Positions 1 through 8,668 of a stretch of DNA of 64,000 bases are shown piece by piece; the stretch's first letter is position 1, and every line of letters begins with the position of its first letter. This DNA comes from Burkholderiales bacterium (GTDB taxonomy: Bacteria; Pseudomonadota; Gammaproteobacteria; Burkholderiales; Burkholderiaceae_F). The notes below the pieces were generated by a model. The model saw nothing but the letters and a program-made list of their open reading frames with translations. It ran no database searches and was not told where the DNA came from. The DNA is taken from assembly GCA_016716275.1 (NCBI GenBank), contig JADJWR010000002.1, positions 124,001-188,000 on the forward strand. Direction: 5' to 3'. The position numbers and the translations under genes were made by a program.

Positions 1-849
1 GTCGGCCTTGGGCTGCTGGTCGGTGCCGGCATCGTCGGCGCGGCGGTGCTGGCGCTCGATCGCGGCGGCCGCGAGACCGCCCGCGTCGAGCTCGCCACGG
101 TGGGCGCCGCGCCGGCTGCACCGACACCGGCCGCGAGCGAAGCGGCGGCAGCGCCGTCGCCACTCGCCGCAGCGGCGCCGGTACCTGCTGCCGAGCCGGC
201 AGCGCCGACCGTCGCCGAGCTGCCGCCGGCGGCAGCGCCGTTCGACCTGGCGGCCGGCTTCGAGTCGCTGGTCGGCGCCGAGAACGAAGCGTGGCGCGCG
301 CTGGCCGGCATCTGGAAGATCGACGTCGGCAGCGGCGACCCGTGCGCGGGCGCGAGGAAGCACCAGGTGCAGTGTTACCGCACGGCACGCAGCACGCTGG
401 CGCTGATCCGCCAGCTCGACCGGCCCGGCGTGCTGACGCTGCGCGACGCCTACAACCGCGCTGCTTACGTGACCCTGGCCGGCCTGTCGGACGAGGCTGC
501 CGTCGTGATGGTCGACGGCCAGGCGCGATCGGTGCCGCTGCTGGCGCTGGCCGACTACTGGCGCGGCGAGTTCGCCACCTTCTGGCAGGCACCGCCCGAC
601 TACACGGGCGTGATCGCCGATCGAAGTGCCGGGCGCTCGGCCGACTGGCTGGCGCTGCAGTTGGCCGCGGCGCGCGGCGACGCGCGGCCGCTCGGCGCGA
701 ACTACGACGACGCGGCGCTGAAGGGCTGGATCCACACCTTCCAGCTGACCCAGGGGCTGCCGTCGGACGGCGTCGCCGGGCCGGTCACGCTGATGCGGCT
801 GAACCGGGCGGTCGGCATCGACGAGCCGCGCCTGCAGGCGGAGAACTAG
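1..849 (+). CDS. gspA: GspA/ExeA-type type II secretion protein, C-terminal part
   Basis: The reading frame is open at the window edge, so only the C-terminal part is present. The first codons encode a membrane helix (glycine, valine and leucine rich, bases 1-57). An alanine/proline-rich periplasmic linker follows to about base 240. Next comes a globular region (about 270-640) that looks like the C39-peptidase-like domain of ExeA, and a C-terminal peptidoglycan-binding repeat (about 700-825, with FQLTQGLPSDGVAGPVT). In the family, an N-terminal AAA+ ATPase domain precedes this and would lie outside the window. ExeA works with ExeB to insert the type II secretin through the peptidoglycan. The GspB gene starts 4 bases downstream, which supports the call. 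Confidence 0.82.
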   Translation, partial: VGLGLLVGAGIVGAAVLALDRGGRETARVELATVGAAPAAPTPAASEAAAAPSPLAAAAPVPAAEPAAPTVAELPPAAAPFDLAAGFESLVGAENEAWRALAGIWKIDVGSGDPCAGARKHQVQCYRTARSTLALIRQLDRPGVLTLRDAYNRAAYVTLAGLSDEAAVVMVDGQARSVPLLALADYWRGEFATFWQAPPDYTGVIADRSAGRSADWLALQLAAARGDARPLGANYDDAALKGWIHTFQLTQGLPSDGVAGPVTLMRLNRAVGIDEPRLQAEN

Positions 850-853
850 CCCC

Positions 854-1543
854 TTGTCGCTGATCCTCGACGCCCTGCGGCGGGCCGACTCCGAGCGCGA
901 TCGCGAGCGCGGCGCGGTGCCCGGGCTGCACGCGCAGCAGTTGCCGGCCTTCACGCCGGCGGCGCGCCGGCGAACCGGCGCGCCGCGGTGGCTGTGGCTG
1001 GCGATCGTTGCCGGGACCGGGCTCAGTGCGGCGCTGGCAGCCTGGGTGATCGTCGGCAGCGATCCGCAGCCCGCCGCTTCCGTGCCGGCGGCGCGCCCAT
1101 CGGCTGCGCCGGCGCCCACCGCGACGGCTGCCGCCGCCGCACCGCCCGTCGCAACGGAACCGACACGTGCCGACGCTGCCGGCTCGCAGCCGGTGGCCGA
1201 GCCCGCGCCCTGGCCGACGCAGGCCGCTGCGCGCAAGACGGCGGAGGTGCCGTCGCCCGCGCGCGCGGCCGAGGCCCGGGCCGAATCGCCGGCCGCCGCG
1301 GCGCCGCTCAATGCGCCGATCACGCCGCGCGAGCAGTTGCCGGCCGACCTGCGCTCACAGCTGCCGCCGCTGGTGGTCGGCGGGTCGATCTACTCGGCCA
1401 GCGCACCCGACCGCTCGATCATCATCGACGGGCGCATCCTGCGCGAGAACGATCGCCTGGCCGTCGACCTGACGCTCGAGCAGATCGGTCCCAAGTCGGC
1501 GGTGCTCCGCTTCCGCGGCCATCGCTTCGCGATCGCTTTCTAG
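854..1543 (+). CDS. gspB: GspB-like type II secretion assembly protein
   Basis: The product has 229 residues and starts at TTG. The N-terminus SLILDALRRADSER is typical of GspB/ExeB proteins. One membrane helix (about residues 45-68) is followed by a long Ala/Pro-rich linker (about 70-155) and a compact C-terminal GspB domain. That domain holds LPPLVVGGSIYS, IIDGRILRENDR and a basic, hydrophobic end. It partners with GspA for secretin assembly in the envelope. No ATG fits the conserved N-terminus, so TTG is preferred. The remaining gsp genes are not in the window. Confidence 0.83.
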   Translation: MSLILDALRRADSERDRERGAVPGLHAQQLPAFTPAARRRTGAPRWLWLAIVAGTGLSAALAAWVIVGSDPQPAASVPAARPSAAPAPTATAAAAAPPVATEPTRADAAGSQPVAEPAPWPTQAAARKTAEVPSPARAAEARAESPAAAAPLNAPITPREQLPADLRSQLPPLVVGGSIYSASAPDRSIIIDGRILRENDRLAVDLTLEQIGPKSAVLRFRGHRFAIAF

Positions 1544-1751
1544 GCTCCGCCGGAGCCAGGTGCGGGAGGTGCGCCGGGTCGCAGTCCGGCAGGATGGGCG
1601 AAGGAGCGACGACGCCGCTTTTCAGAGCGACAGCGCGCGGGCCCGCCAGCCGGTCGCGATCCCCTGTTTGCGCGCCGCTGCGAACAGCGGGCCCCGCGCG
1701 GTCAGCTAGATTCGGGCCGAACCCGCCAGTCGACACCCCGGGAGGAGGCAG

Positions 1752-2480
1752 ATGGCAGACCAGCACACCGGATTGGTGACCGGCGGCTCGCAGGGCATCG
1801 GCCGTGCCATCGTCGAGCGCCTGGCCGCCGACGGATTACGCATCGTCAGCCTCGATCGCCAGCCGCCGCCGGCGCCGGTCGACGGAGAGACCTTCATCGA
1901 GGTCGACCTGTCGCAGCCGCAGGCCACCGCGCAGGCGCTGGCGCAGGTGACACAGCGTTTCGACGTGTCGGTGCTGGTCAACAACGTCGGCACCGTGCAG
2001 CCGGCGCCGCTGGAGGACGTGACGCTGGAGGACCTCGACAAGGTCGTCTCGCTGAATCTGCGCTGCACGATCCAGTGCGCGCAGGCGCTGCTGCCGGGGA
2101 TGAAGGCGCGGCGCTACGGGCGCATCGTCAGCATCTCCAGCCGCGCCGCCCTCGGCAAGGAACTGCGCACGGTCTACGCGGCGACCAAGGCCGGCCTGCA
2201 CGGCATCACCCGCACCTGGGCGCTCGAACTTGGCCGACACGGCATCACGGTCAACGCCATCGGCCCGGGGCCGATCGCCACCGAGCTGTTCGAGCGCGTC
2301 AATCCGGCCGACAGCCCGCGCACCAGGGCGATCATCGAGGGCGTGCCGGTCGGGCGCCTTGGCACGCCGGCCGACATCGCGCACGCGGTGGCGTTGTTCG
2401 CCGATCCGCGCGCGGGCTTCATCACCGGGCAGGTGCTGTACGTCTGCGGCGGCATGACCGCCGGCGTGGCGCCGGCCTGA
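1752..2480 (+). CDS. SDR family oxidoreductase
   Basis: This 242-residue classical short-chain dehydrogenase follows a strong GGAGGAG ribosome site (1741-1747). The nucleotide-binding motif TGGSQGIG is at residues 10-17, NNVG follows, and the catalytic Ser (129/130), Tyr142 and Lys146 (YAATK) are present. The C-terminal GQVLYVCGG segment is the usual end of 3-oxoacyl-ACP reductase-like SDRs. The substrate cannot be read from sequence, and it may act on a hydroxy or keto acid like its neighbours. It stands alone, and a hairpin covers its stop codon. Confidence 0.88.
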   Translation: MADQHTGLVTGGSQGIGRAIVERLAADGLRIVSLDRQPPPAPVDGETFIEVDLSQPQATAQALAQVTQRFDVSVLVNNVGTVQPAPLEDVTLEDLDKVVSLNLRCTIQCAQALLPGMKARRYGRIVSISSRAALGKELRTVYAATKAGLHGITRTWALELGRHGITVNAIGPGPIATELFERVNPADSPRTRAIIEGVPVGRLGTPADIAHAVALFADPRAGFITGQVLYVCGGMTAGVAPA

Positions 2481-2500
2481 ACGACGCGCCGGTTCAGGCC
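2474..2500 (+). terminator. Terminator-like hairpin at the SDR stop codon
   Basis: A perfect 9-bp inverted repeat (GGCCTGAAC at 2474-2482, GTTCAGGCC at 2492-2500) with a 9-base loop includes the SDR stop codon. No T-run follows, so Rho-independent action is unproven. Confidence 0.5.
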
Positions 2501-2905
2501 GTCGCGGCGCCAGGCAGCGCCGCCAGGCGCGCGCGCCACCGGCGCCGAGCGCCTCGAGGAAATAGCCGCCAGATCGGCGACGCTCCAGCACCGCGCCGAT
2601 CAGCAGTCCAGCCGGTCGCGGATCAGCGTCGCCGCCGAGCCGATGTTGGCCGCGCAGGCCAGTGCCAGCAGGAACGGCACCGGATCGAGCCCCCGCCGCA
2701 GGCAGGCGTCGGCCAGCACGGGCGCGACCGCGAGGCAGACGACGTCGTTGCTGAACACCGCTGACAGCGCCGCCACGACGACGATCACGGCCGCCAGCAG
2801 CGACGGCGCGCCGATCGCCGCCGCCCGGAAGATCATCGGCGGGTGAACCTCGATCTCGGTAGAAGCCGCCCAGCCGCATCTGCGCCGCCCAGTTGACCAG
2901 CTGAA
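2490..2905 (-). pseudogene. Remnant of an ArsB/SLC13-like anion permease
   Basis: On the minus strand a 78-codon open piece (2836-2600) encodes permease-like sequence: a hydrophobic helix, then LSAVFSNDVVCLAVAPVL, then ANIGSAATLI. These resemble the pore-helix and substrate-site motifs of the ArsB/NhaD/citrate permease superfamily. The frame breaks where GNPQ would be expected. It resumes in another frame as LLIGAVLE..GGYFLEALG (about 2585-2520). Upstream, AQMRLGGFYR lies in a different frame. There is no intact start or C-terminus. The remnant covers roughly a third of a normal transporter. It lies beside a BKACE remnant on the same strand. Confidence 0.6.
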
Positions 2906-3204
2906 GGAGAACAGCAGGCAGGATGGGAAAGTTCGGCGGGTGGATGACCAGGGACGCCTGCCGGGGCGTCAGGCCGCCGCTGGCGACCGATGGCGGAGCG
3001 CCGCCGGTGGAGACAGCGACCATCCCCGGTGCGGCGGATGCTCCTGCAGCAGGGGCGAAGGCCGCCGAGGGGATCAGTCTTGCGCATGCAGGTGAACGAT
3101 GCGCGAAGGATGGGCGACCGACCGGTGGCGGTCACCGGCAGCGCGGGGTCAGTCGGCGCAGGCGAGCCGGTGATCGCGACGGTGATGATGCAGGGCGTGG
3201 TCAT
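2906..3204 (-). pseudogene. Remnant of a BKACE (DUF849) beta-keto acid cleavage enzyme
   Basis: Reading leftwards from ATG at 3204, the first codons give MTTPCIITVAITGS..PALPVT. This is the distinctive N-terminus of 3-keto-5-aminohexanoate cleavage-type enzymes. Shortly after, in another frame, comes IVHLHAQD followed by a stop, matching the family's metal-binding HxH motif. In yet another frame come STGG and LTPRQASL..NFP, matching later conserved blocks. Order and spacing are roughly kept but compressed, so the gene has suffered deletions and frameshifts. It is divergent from the DHDPS-family gene and runs into the permease remnant. Confidence 0.6.
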
Positions 3205-3318
3205 GGCGCGTCTCACGGCGACAGGCCGATCGTCGCCGACGCTAGCACCGCGTGCTCGCCGACTGCAACGGCGACGGCGCGGTGGTACAACTGCGCCTCC
3301 GGACGCTTCGTGACCCCG

Positions 3319-4248
3319 ATGAGCCTTGCTGCCGCCCGCGGCGTGTACGTGATCGCGCCGACGCCGTTTGACGACGATGGTCGGATCGACGACGAGTCGA
3401 TCGACCGCATGACCGATTTCTTCCGCGCCGCCGGCGCCACCGGCATCACCGTGCTGGGGCAGATGGGCGAGGCGCCGAAGCTCGACGCTGCCGAGGCGCT
3501 GGCGATCGCCTCGCGGGTCATCAGGCGCGCCGGGGTGCCGGTGGTGGTCGGCGTCACCGCGCCGGGCTTCGCGGCGATGCGCGCGCTGGCGCGCGAGGCG
3601 ATGGACGCCGGCGCTGCCGGCGTGATGATCGCGCCGCCCAACACGCTTCGCACCGACGACCAGATCGCCGGTTACTACCGGCAGGCGGTGGAGGCGATCG
3701 GCACCGACGTGCCGTTCGTGATCCAGGACTACCCGCTGACCTTCTCGGTGGTGATGACGCCGGCGGTGATCCGCCGCATCGTGCAGGAGAACGCCTCGTG
3801 CGTGATGCTCAAGCACGAGGACTGGCCGGGCCTGGACAAGATCTCGGCGCTGCGCGGCTTCGAGCGCGACGGCTCGATGCGGCGCATCTCGATCCTGACC
3901 GGCAACGGCGGGCTGTTCCTCGATTTCGAGATGGAGCGCGGCGCCGATGGCGCAATGACCGGCTACTGCTTCCCCGACATGCTGGCCGACGTGGTGCGGC
4001 TGTCGGCGGCGGGCAGCCGCGACGCTGCGCACGACCTGTTCGATGCGCACCTGCCGCTGATCCGCTACGAGCAGCAGCAGGGCGTCGGGCTGGCGGTGCG
4101 CAAGTACGTGCTGATGAAGCGCGGCGTGATCGCCTGCGAGGCACAGCGGCGGCCGGGCGCGAAGCTGGCACCGGCGGCACGCGCCGAGGTCGATTACCTG
4201 CTGTCGCGGCTGGCCCGCAGCGATCCGCGCGCGGCCGGCCTGACGTGA
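3319..4248 (+). CDS. DHDPS/NAL-family class I aldolase or dehydratase
   Basis: This 309-residue TIM-barrel protein belongs to the dihydrodipicolinate synthase / N-acetylneuraminate lyase family. The Schiff-base lysine is Lys165 (VMLKHED) and the conserved tyrosine is Tyr138 (QDYP). The usual GTTGE loop reads GQMGE, so true DHDPS activity is unlikely and another 2-oxo acid is expected as substrate. The chosen start is ATG 3319 because homology begins at ARGVYVIAPTPF; GTG 3310 is an alternative. The frame stays open upstream to 2923 but that part looks non-coding. The RraA-like aldolase gene 44 bases downstream suggests a joint pathway. Confidence 0.82.
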   Translation: MSLAAARGVYVIAPTPFDDDGRIDDESIDRMTDFFRAAGATGITVLGQMGEAPKLDAAEALAIASRVIRRAGVPVVVGVTAPGFAAMRALAREAMDAGAAGVMIAPPNTLRTDDQIAGYYRQAVEAIGTDVPFVIQDYPLTFSVVMTPAVIRRIVQENASCVMLKHEDWPGLDKISALRGFERDGSMRRISILTGNGGLFLDFEMERGADGAMTGYCFPDMLADVVRLSAAGSRDAAHDLFDAHLPLIRYEQQQGVGLAVRKYVLMKRGVIACEAQRRPGAKLAPAARAEVDYLLSRLARSDPRAAGLT

Positions 4249-4276
4249 ACCAGCACCGAGGTAAACCAGCACCGAG
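4245..4276 (+). repeat. 16-bp tandem duplication
   Basis: GTGAACCAGCACCGAG (4245-4260) is followed directly by GTAAACCAGCACCGAG (4261-4276), 15 of 16 bases identical. The first copy contains the stop codon of the upstream lyase gene. It lengthens the gap to the next gene. Confidence 0.8.
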
Positions 4277-4292
4277 CCACCGCAAGGACACC

Positions 4293-5018
4293 ATGCCCGT
4301 CGAATCCCTGCCACTGGAGTCGAACATCGTCGAGCAGCTCGCCGGCGTGTCGACCGCGACGCTGACCACCGTGCTGCTGAAGCGGGGCCTGCGCAACGTC
4401 TGGCTGCGCGGCACGCGGCCGCTGCGCCCGGGCGAGCCGCGCCTCGTCGGCCGCGCCTTCACGCTGCGCTTCGTGCCGGCGCGCGAGGACCTGGCCACCC
4501 CCGAGTCGTGGTCCTCGCCGATCTCGACGCGGGCGGCGATCGAGGCGATGCCCGCCGGCTGCGTGGCGGTGGTCGACGCGATGGGATGCACCAGCGCCGG
4601 CATCTTCGGCGACATCCTCTGTTCGCGCATGCGCCGGCGCGGCGTGGCGGCACTGGTCACCGACGGCGCGGTGCGCGATGTGGCCGGCGTGCTGGCAAGC
4701 GGGCTGCCGGTGTGGTGCCAGGGCGTTGCCGCACCGCCGTCGGTGGCGGCGCTGACCTTCGTCAGCTGGCAGGAGCCGATCGGCTGCGGCGGCGTGGCGG
4801 TGTTTCCGAACGACGTGATCGTCGTCGACGCCGACGGCGCGGTGCTGATCCCGGCGGCGCTGCTCGGTTCGATCGTCGAGGCCGCGGTCGAGCAGGAGCG
4901 GCTCGAAGGCTGGATCATGGGCGAGGTCGAGGCCGGCGCAGCGCTGCCCGGCCTGTATCCGCCGAATGCCGAGAACCGCGCCCGCTACGAGGCGGCGATG
5001 AAGTCGGCCGGGGGCTGA
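4293..5018 (+). CDS. RraA-like / HMG aldolase family protein
   Basis: The 241-residue product has the RraA/HMG-CHA aldolase fold signature GIFGDILCSRMRRRGVAALV followed by TDGAVRD. The Arg-Asp pair and Gly-Asp are the residues that bind Mg-pyruvate in the aldolases. Family members cleave 4-hydroxy-4-methyl-2-oxoglutarate or related acids to pyruvate; true RraA instead inhibits RNase E. The extra C-terminal tail (GLYPPNAENRARYEA) is typical of the catabolic group. It probably shares a transcript with the preceding lyase and ends tail-to-tail with the GGDEF-EAL gene. Confidence 0.82.
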   Translation: MPVESLPLESNIVEQLAGVSTATLTTVLLKRGLRNVWLRGTRPLRPGEPRLVGRAFTLRFVPAREDLATPESWSSPISTRAAIEAMPAGCVAVVDAMGCTSAGIFGDILCSRMRRRGVAALVTDGAVRDVAGVLASGLPVWCQGVAAPPSVAALTFVSWQEPIGCGGVAVFPNDVIVVDADGAVLIPAALLGSIVEAAVEQERLEGWIMGEVEAGAALPGLYPPNAENRARYEAAMKSAGG

Positions 5019-5045
5019 TCGGCCGCTTCGCTGGCCGGGCAAAGC

Positions 5046-8000
5046 TCAGGCGGGGCCGAGAACGCGGCTGGCCGACGGCAGCTTCAGGTCGGGCAGCAGC
5101 GGAATGGCCGCCGCCTCGCGCTCGCGCTCCCTGACGAAGTCGGGGATCAGCTCCGGCGGCAGCGCGGCGCTGAAGACGAAGCCCTGCGCGCGGGCGCAGT
5201 TGTAGCGGCGCAGGAACTGCGCCTGCTGCAGTGTCTCGACGCCCTCGGCGACGACGATCTTGCCGAGCGCGTTGGCCATCTCGATGATCGCCGTGGCGAT
5301 GATCGCCGCCTGCGGGTTGTCGACCACGTCGACGATGAAGGTGCGGTCGAGCTTCAGGATGTTCGCCGGCAGCTGCTTGACGTAGGCGAACGACGAGTAG
5401 CCGGTGCCGAAATCGTCGACGGCGATCTCCACGCCGCGCTCGCGCAGCCGCTCGAGGGTGGCCACCGCGTCCGGGCCGGCGTCGAACAGCAGCGACTCGG
5501 TGACCTCGAGCTCCAGGTAGTTCGACGGCGTGGTCGAGCTGTTCAGTGCCGCCTCGACGGTGGCGGCGAACGACGAGTTGCGCAGCTGCAGCGCCGAGAC
5601 GTTGACCGACACGCGCGGGATCACCACGCCGGCCTCGACCCAGCGGCGGTGCTGCTGGCAGGCTTCGCGCAGCACCCAGGTGCCGATCGCCTCGATCAGG
5701 CCGCTGTCCTCGGCGTGGTCGATGAACGCCTCGGGCACCAGCAGGCCGCGGTGCGGGTGCTGCCAGCGCAGCAGCGCCTCCACCGCGCAGACCTCGCCGG
5801 TGGCGAGATCGATCTGCGGCTGGTAGTGCAGCAGGAACTCGCTGCGCTTCAGGGCCTCGCGCAGCTCGCGGTCGATGGTCACGCGGGCCGAGGCGTCGGC
5901 GTTCATCCGCTCCTCGAAGAAGGCGTGCCGGCCGCGGCCGCGGTCCTTGGCGAGGTAGAGCGCGGTGTCGGCCTTCTTCAGCAGTTCGGCGCCGTTCAGC
6001 CCGTCCTTGGGGAAGATCGAGATGCCGATGCTGGCACCGGCATAGATCACGTGGCCGTCGAGCTCGAACGGCTCGTTCAGCGCGGCGATCAGCGTGCGCG
6101 CCACCGAGCCGGCGTCGCGCGCCTCCTTCAGCCGGGTCAGCACCACCGTGAATTCGTCGCCGCCGAGTCGGGCGACGATGTCGATGTCGCGCACCGCGCG
6201 GCGGATGCGCGCCGCGGCGTGCCGCAGCAGCACGTCGCCGGCGGCGTGGCCGAGCGTGTCGTTGGTTCGCTTGAAACGGTCCAGATCGATGTACAGCACC
6301 GCCAGGAACGAGTTGTCGCTGCGCGCGTGCGCCACCTGCTGCGCCAGCATGTCCATCAGGTAGTGGCGGTTCGGCAGCCCGGTCAGGCTGTCGAAGTGCG
6401 CCTGGTCGTGCAGCTGCTTGTCGCGCGCCACCGACGACAGGGCGACCGCCAGCCGGTCGATCACGCCGGCCAGCGCCAGCGCCTGCTCGCCGGACAGGGC
6501 GGTCTTCTCGTCGTGGCCGAGAACCACCACGCCCCAGACCTTGCCGGCGCGGGCGATCGGCAGCAAGTACAGAAACTTGGCGCCGTGCTCGTGCAGCATC
6601 GTGCGGTAGCTGCTCGGCAGGCGGATCGAACGCGACCACTTGCGCAGGCTGGCGTCGACCCCCGACAGGTCGAGCGCCCGCGGCAGCTCGTCGCGCAGCG
6701 TGGTGCCGTCGGAGGCGCGCAGGTACACCTTGGTGCAGTCGGGGGTGTCGGCCTCGAGCAGGCCGAGGCTGACGACCTTGATGCGCGAGATCTCGTGGAT
6801 GCAGTCCAGGGCGATCTCGGCCACCTGCCGGATGTCGACCGTGGTCAGGATGGTCCGGTCGATCTCGGCAAACGCCGACAGCGTGCGGAAGTGCAGGCCG
6901 AGCTGCGCCGTCATCGCGTTGAACGACTCTGCCATCTGGCCGAATTCGTCGCGATCGGTCACCGGCACCGGCGAGCCGAAGTCGCGCGCCGCCACCCGCC
7001 GCATGCCGTCGAGAACGGCGTGCAGGGGCATCAGGATCCGCCGCACCTCGACCAGGCTCAACATCAGGACCAGCAGCACCGACAGCACGGCGATCGGCAG
7101 GAACGTCTTGCGGAACATGCCGGTCGGCTCGAGCAGCGGTCCGTCCTGCCGGGCGGCGGCCACCACGATCGTCGGTCCGCGGAACTGCGCGCCGGGCTCG
7201 ATCACGGCACCACCGGCGCGCATCTCGACGCCGTCGAGGGCGAAGCGGGTCAGGCGCTGCCCGTCGGCCGGCTCGGCAGAGGCGAGCTGCAGCAGGGCTT
7301 CCTGCGGCACAGGCTGAGCGCAGGCCAGGCGCTCGCCGGACGCGGTTGCGGCGCAGAACACGGTCTGCTGGCCGTCGAGCGCGGCGGCCTGCCAGGCGAA
7401 CTCGGGCGACAGCGTGACGGCGATCGACCCCACGGACTCGGCGCCGTCGAATGCGTAGGCAAGTGCCTGTGCCGGACCGTCGGCGGACAGCCAGCTCAGC
7501 AGCGCCGGTCGCCGGTCCCTGCGATCACCGCTGTCCGGCGCCTTGGCGAGCGCCTCCTGCGGCGGCTGCCGGCCGCCGTGCCCGAGCAGCCGGCCCTTGC
7601 GGTCGTAGACGACGTAGCCATCGAGTTCGCGGCCGAGGCGTGCCGACAGGCTGGCCGCCGGCGAGGTGCTGGAGGCCGCCACCGCGACCAGCGAGTCGAT
7701 CCAGCGCAGGCGATCGACGACAGTCGCGGCGTAGGCGCGCGCCGACTGCAGCAGGTCGCTGTCCTGCTGGCGGCGCATGGCGTCCGATACCTGCAGGAAC
7801 GACAGCCCGGCCATCAGCGCAACCGGTATGAGCGCGGTCAGCACGAGGGTCGCCAGCAGCCGGCGGCCGACGCCGCTGGCGAGCTGGCGGGGCAGCCAGC
7901 GGAGCGCTCGTCCCTTGGCTGCCGTCGGCCTGCCGTCGGCGGCCGGCGGTGCGCTGCCGTCGCCATCGGCCGCGTCGCGGCCGCCGACCGCGGCGGCGGT

Positions 8001-8114
8001 TCCCTCGCCCTCGCCGCCTCCCAGCACCGTCGGCGCCCGGCCTAGCAGCGTCGGTACCCCGACGAGCGTGGTGTTCGGGAAGCGCGAGTCGGAAGCGCGC
8101 GGGTCGAAGGCCAT
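5046..8114 (-). CDS. Membrane-bound HAMP-GAF-GGDEF-EAL cyclic-di-GMP protein
   Basis: The 1022-residue protein has a polar N-terminus with Thr-rich motifs, a membrane helix (about residues 83-105), a periplasmic sensor region, a second helix (about 335-355), HAMP, a GAF-like domain, GGDEF and EAL. The cyclase motif GGDEF is intact at 651-655. The phosphodiesterase site keeps EAL at 779-781, NVSALQL, ELEVTES, DDFGTGYSS, KLDRTFI and VAEGVET. Both c-di-GMP synthesis and breakdown are therefore possible, and the net direction cannot be told. It is a single gene, divergent from the aminotransferase across a 554-base gap. Confidence 0.92.
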   Translation of the reverse strand: MAFDPRASDSRFPNTTLVGVPTLLGRAPTVLGGGEGEGTAAAVGGRDAADGDGSAPPAADGRPTAAKGRALRWLPRQLASGVGRRLLATLVLTALIPVALMAGLSFLQVSDAMRRQQDSDLLQSARAYAATVVDRLRWIDSLVAVAASSTSPAASLSARLGRELDGYVVYDRKGRLLGHGGRQPPQEALAKAPDSGDRRDRRPALLSWLSADGPAQALAYAFDGAESVGSIAVTLSPEFAWQAAALDGQQTVFCAATASGERLACAQPVPQEALLQLASAEPADGQRLTRFALDGVEMRAGGAVIEPGAQFRGPTIVVAAARQDGPLLEPTGMFRKTFLPIAVLSVLLVLMLSLVEVRRILMPLHAVLDGMRRVAARDFGSPVPVTDRDEFGQMAESFNAMTAQLGLHFRTLSAFAEIDRTILTTVDIRQVAEIALDCIHEISRIKVVSLGLLEADTPDCTKVYLRASDGTTLRDELPRALDLSGVDASLRKWSRSIRLPSSYRTMLHEHGAKFLYLLPIARAGKVWGVVVLGHDEKTALSGEQALALAGVIDRLAVALSSVARDKQLHDQAHFDSLTGLPNRHYLMDMLAQQVAHARSDNSFLAVLYIDLDRFKRTNDTLGHAAGDVLLRHAAARIRRAVRDIDIVARLGGDEFTVVLTRLKEARDAGSVARTLIAALNEPFELDGHVIYAGASIGISIFPKDGLNGAELLKKADTALYLAKDRGRGRHAFFEERMNADASARVTIDRELREALKRSEFLLHYQPQIDLATGEVCAVEALLRWQHPHRGLLVPEAFIDHAEDSGLIEAIGTWVLREACQQHRRWVEAGVVIPRVSVNVSALQLRNSSFAATVEAALNSSTTPSNYLELEVTESLLFDAGPDAVATLERLRERGVEIAVDDFGTGYSSFAYVKQLPANILKLDRTFIVDVVDNPQAAIIATAIIEMANALGKIVVAEGVETLQQAQFLRRYNCARAQGFVFSAALPPELIPDFVREREREAAAIPLLPDLKLPSASRVLGPA

Positions 8115-8668
8115 GGGCAGGTGTTCTTGTCGTTTCGTCCGAGCGTGGATCCTGTGCGCGGAAGTCGTCGTCCAAGGCAGCCGGGCCCTGGCAGCGCCGA
8201 TGAGCCAGCCCTCTGCCCGGCAGTAGATTCAACGCATCCTATACCGCATAGATGGTACTGACTGCAGTTTGTCTCCGCCGGTGATCCGCGGTGGCTGGCC
8301 GTCAATCAGCTTGATTGGCGACCGCGGACTAGGTCAGGCAGTACGCATAGTGAGTGCACACTGTCAAATTGACGACCAGAGACAAGTGGACAGTGAGGTA
8401 GCGGCGATCTTGCGCCCTCGGCTGTGCCGGCAGAGATCGCCCTCGGTCTAGATGCTGGCGAAGCAACAACCGCGCCGGGGCTCTTCGGCGGCTACCGCAA
8501 TCGCGTTACAAAGAAGCCTCGCGCAACGGCTGGCGGTCGAGGCGATGTCGATGTCGATGTCGATTCGGTGCGGCCGGCGCGAGGCAGTGCCCTCGTCGGC
8601 CGCGGCCTGTCGCGGGGCTCGCTGCCTACAATGGCCGCTCGCCGAGACCAGCGCGCCGGAGGGCAAGC
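8115..8668. promoter_or_regulatory. Divergent intergenic region with two inverted repeats
   Basis: This is one of the longest gene-free stretches, and parts are AT-richer than their surroundings. It must hold promoters for both the GGDEF-EAL gene and the aminotransferase. A large nested inverted repeat lies at 8287-8327: CCGCGGT pairs with ACCGCGG, enclosing GTCAATCA-GCT-TGATTGGC. A second repeat pairs CACTGTC (8359-8365) with GACAGTG (8389-8395). It overlaps the 11-base palindrome GTCAAATTGAC (8363-8373). A GATGTC triplet repeat occurs at 8544-8561. No convincing gene was seen. Confidence 0.45.

Noticed and set aside
2923..3318. N-terminal extension of the DHDPS-family protein
   Set aside because: Homology to the family begins at ATG 3319 and the extension is antisense to the BKACE remnant.
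5649..8045. 798-codon plus-strand frame opposite the GGDEF-EAL gene
   Set aside because: It is antisense to a strongly conserved protein, has no recognisable motif and reflects high GC content.
8269..8451. 60-codon plus-strand ORF in the divergent gap
   Set aside because: It overlaps the large inverted repeat, has no ribosome site and no recognisable motif.
8544..8561. GATGTC triple repeat as a possible phase-variable or CRISPR-like element
   Set aside because: Only three units, no spacers, and not in a promoter spacing that would suggest phase variation.
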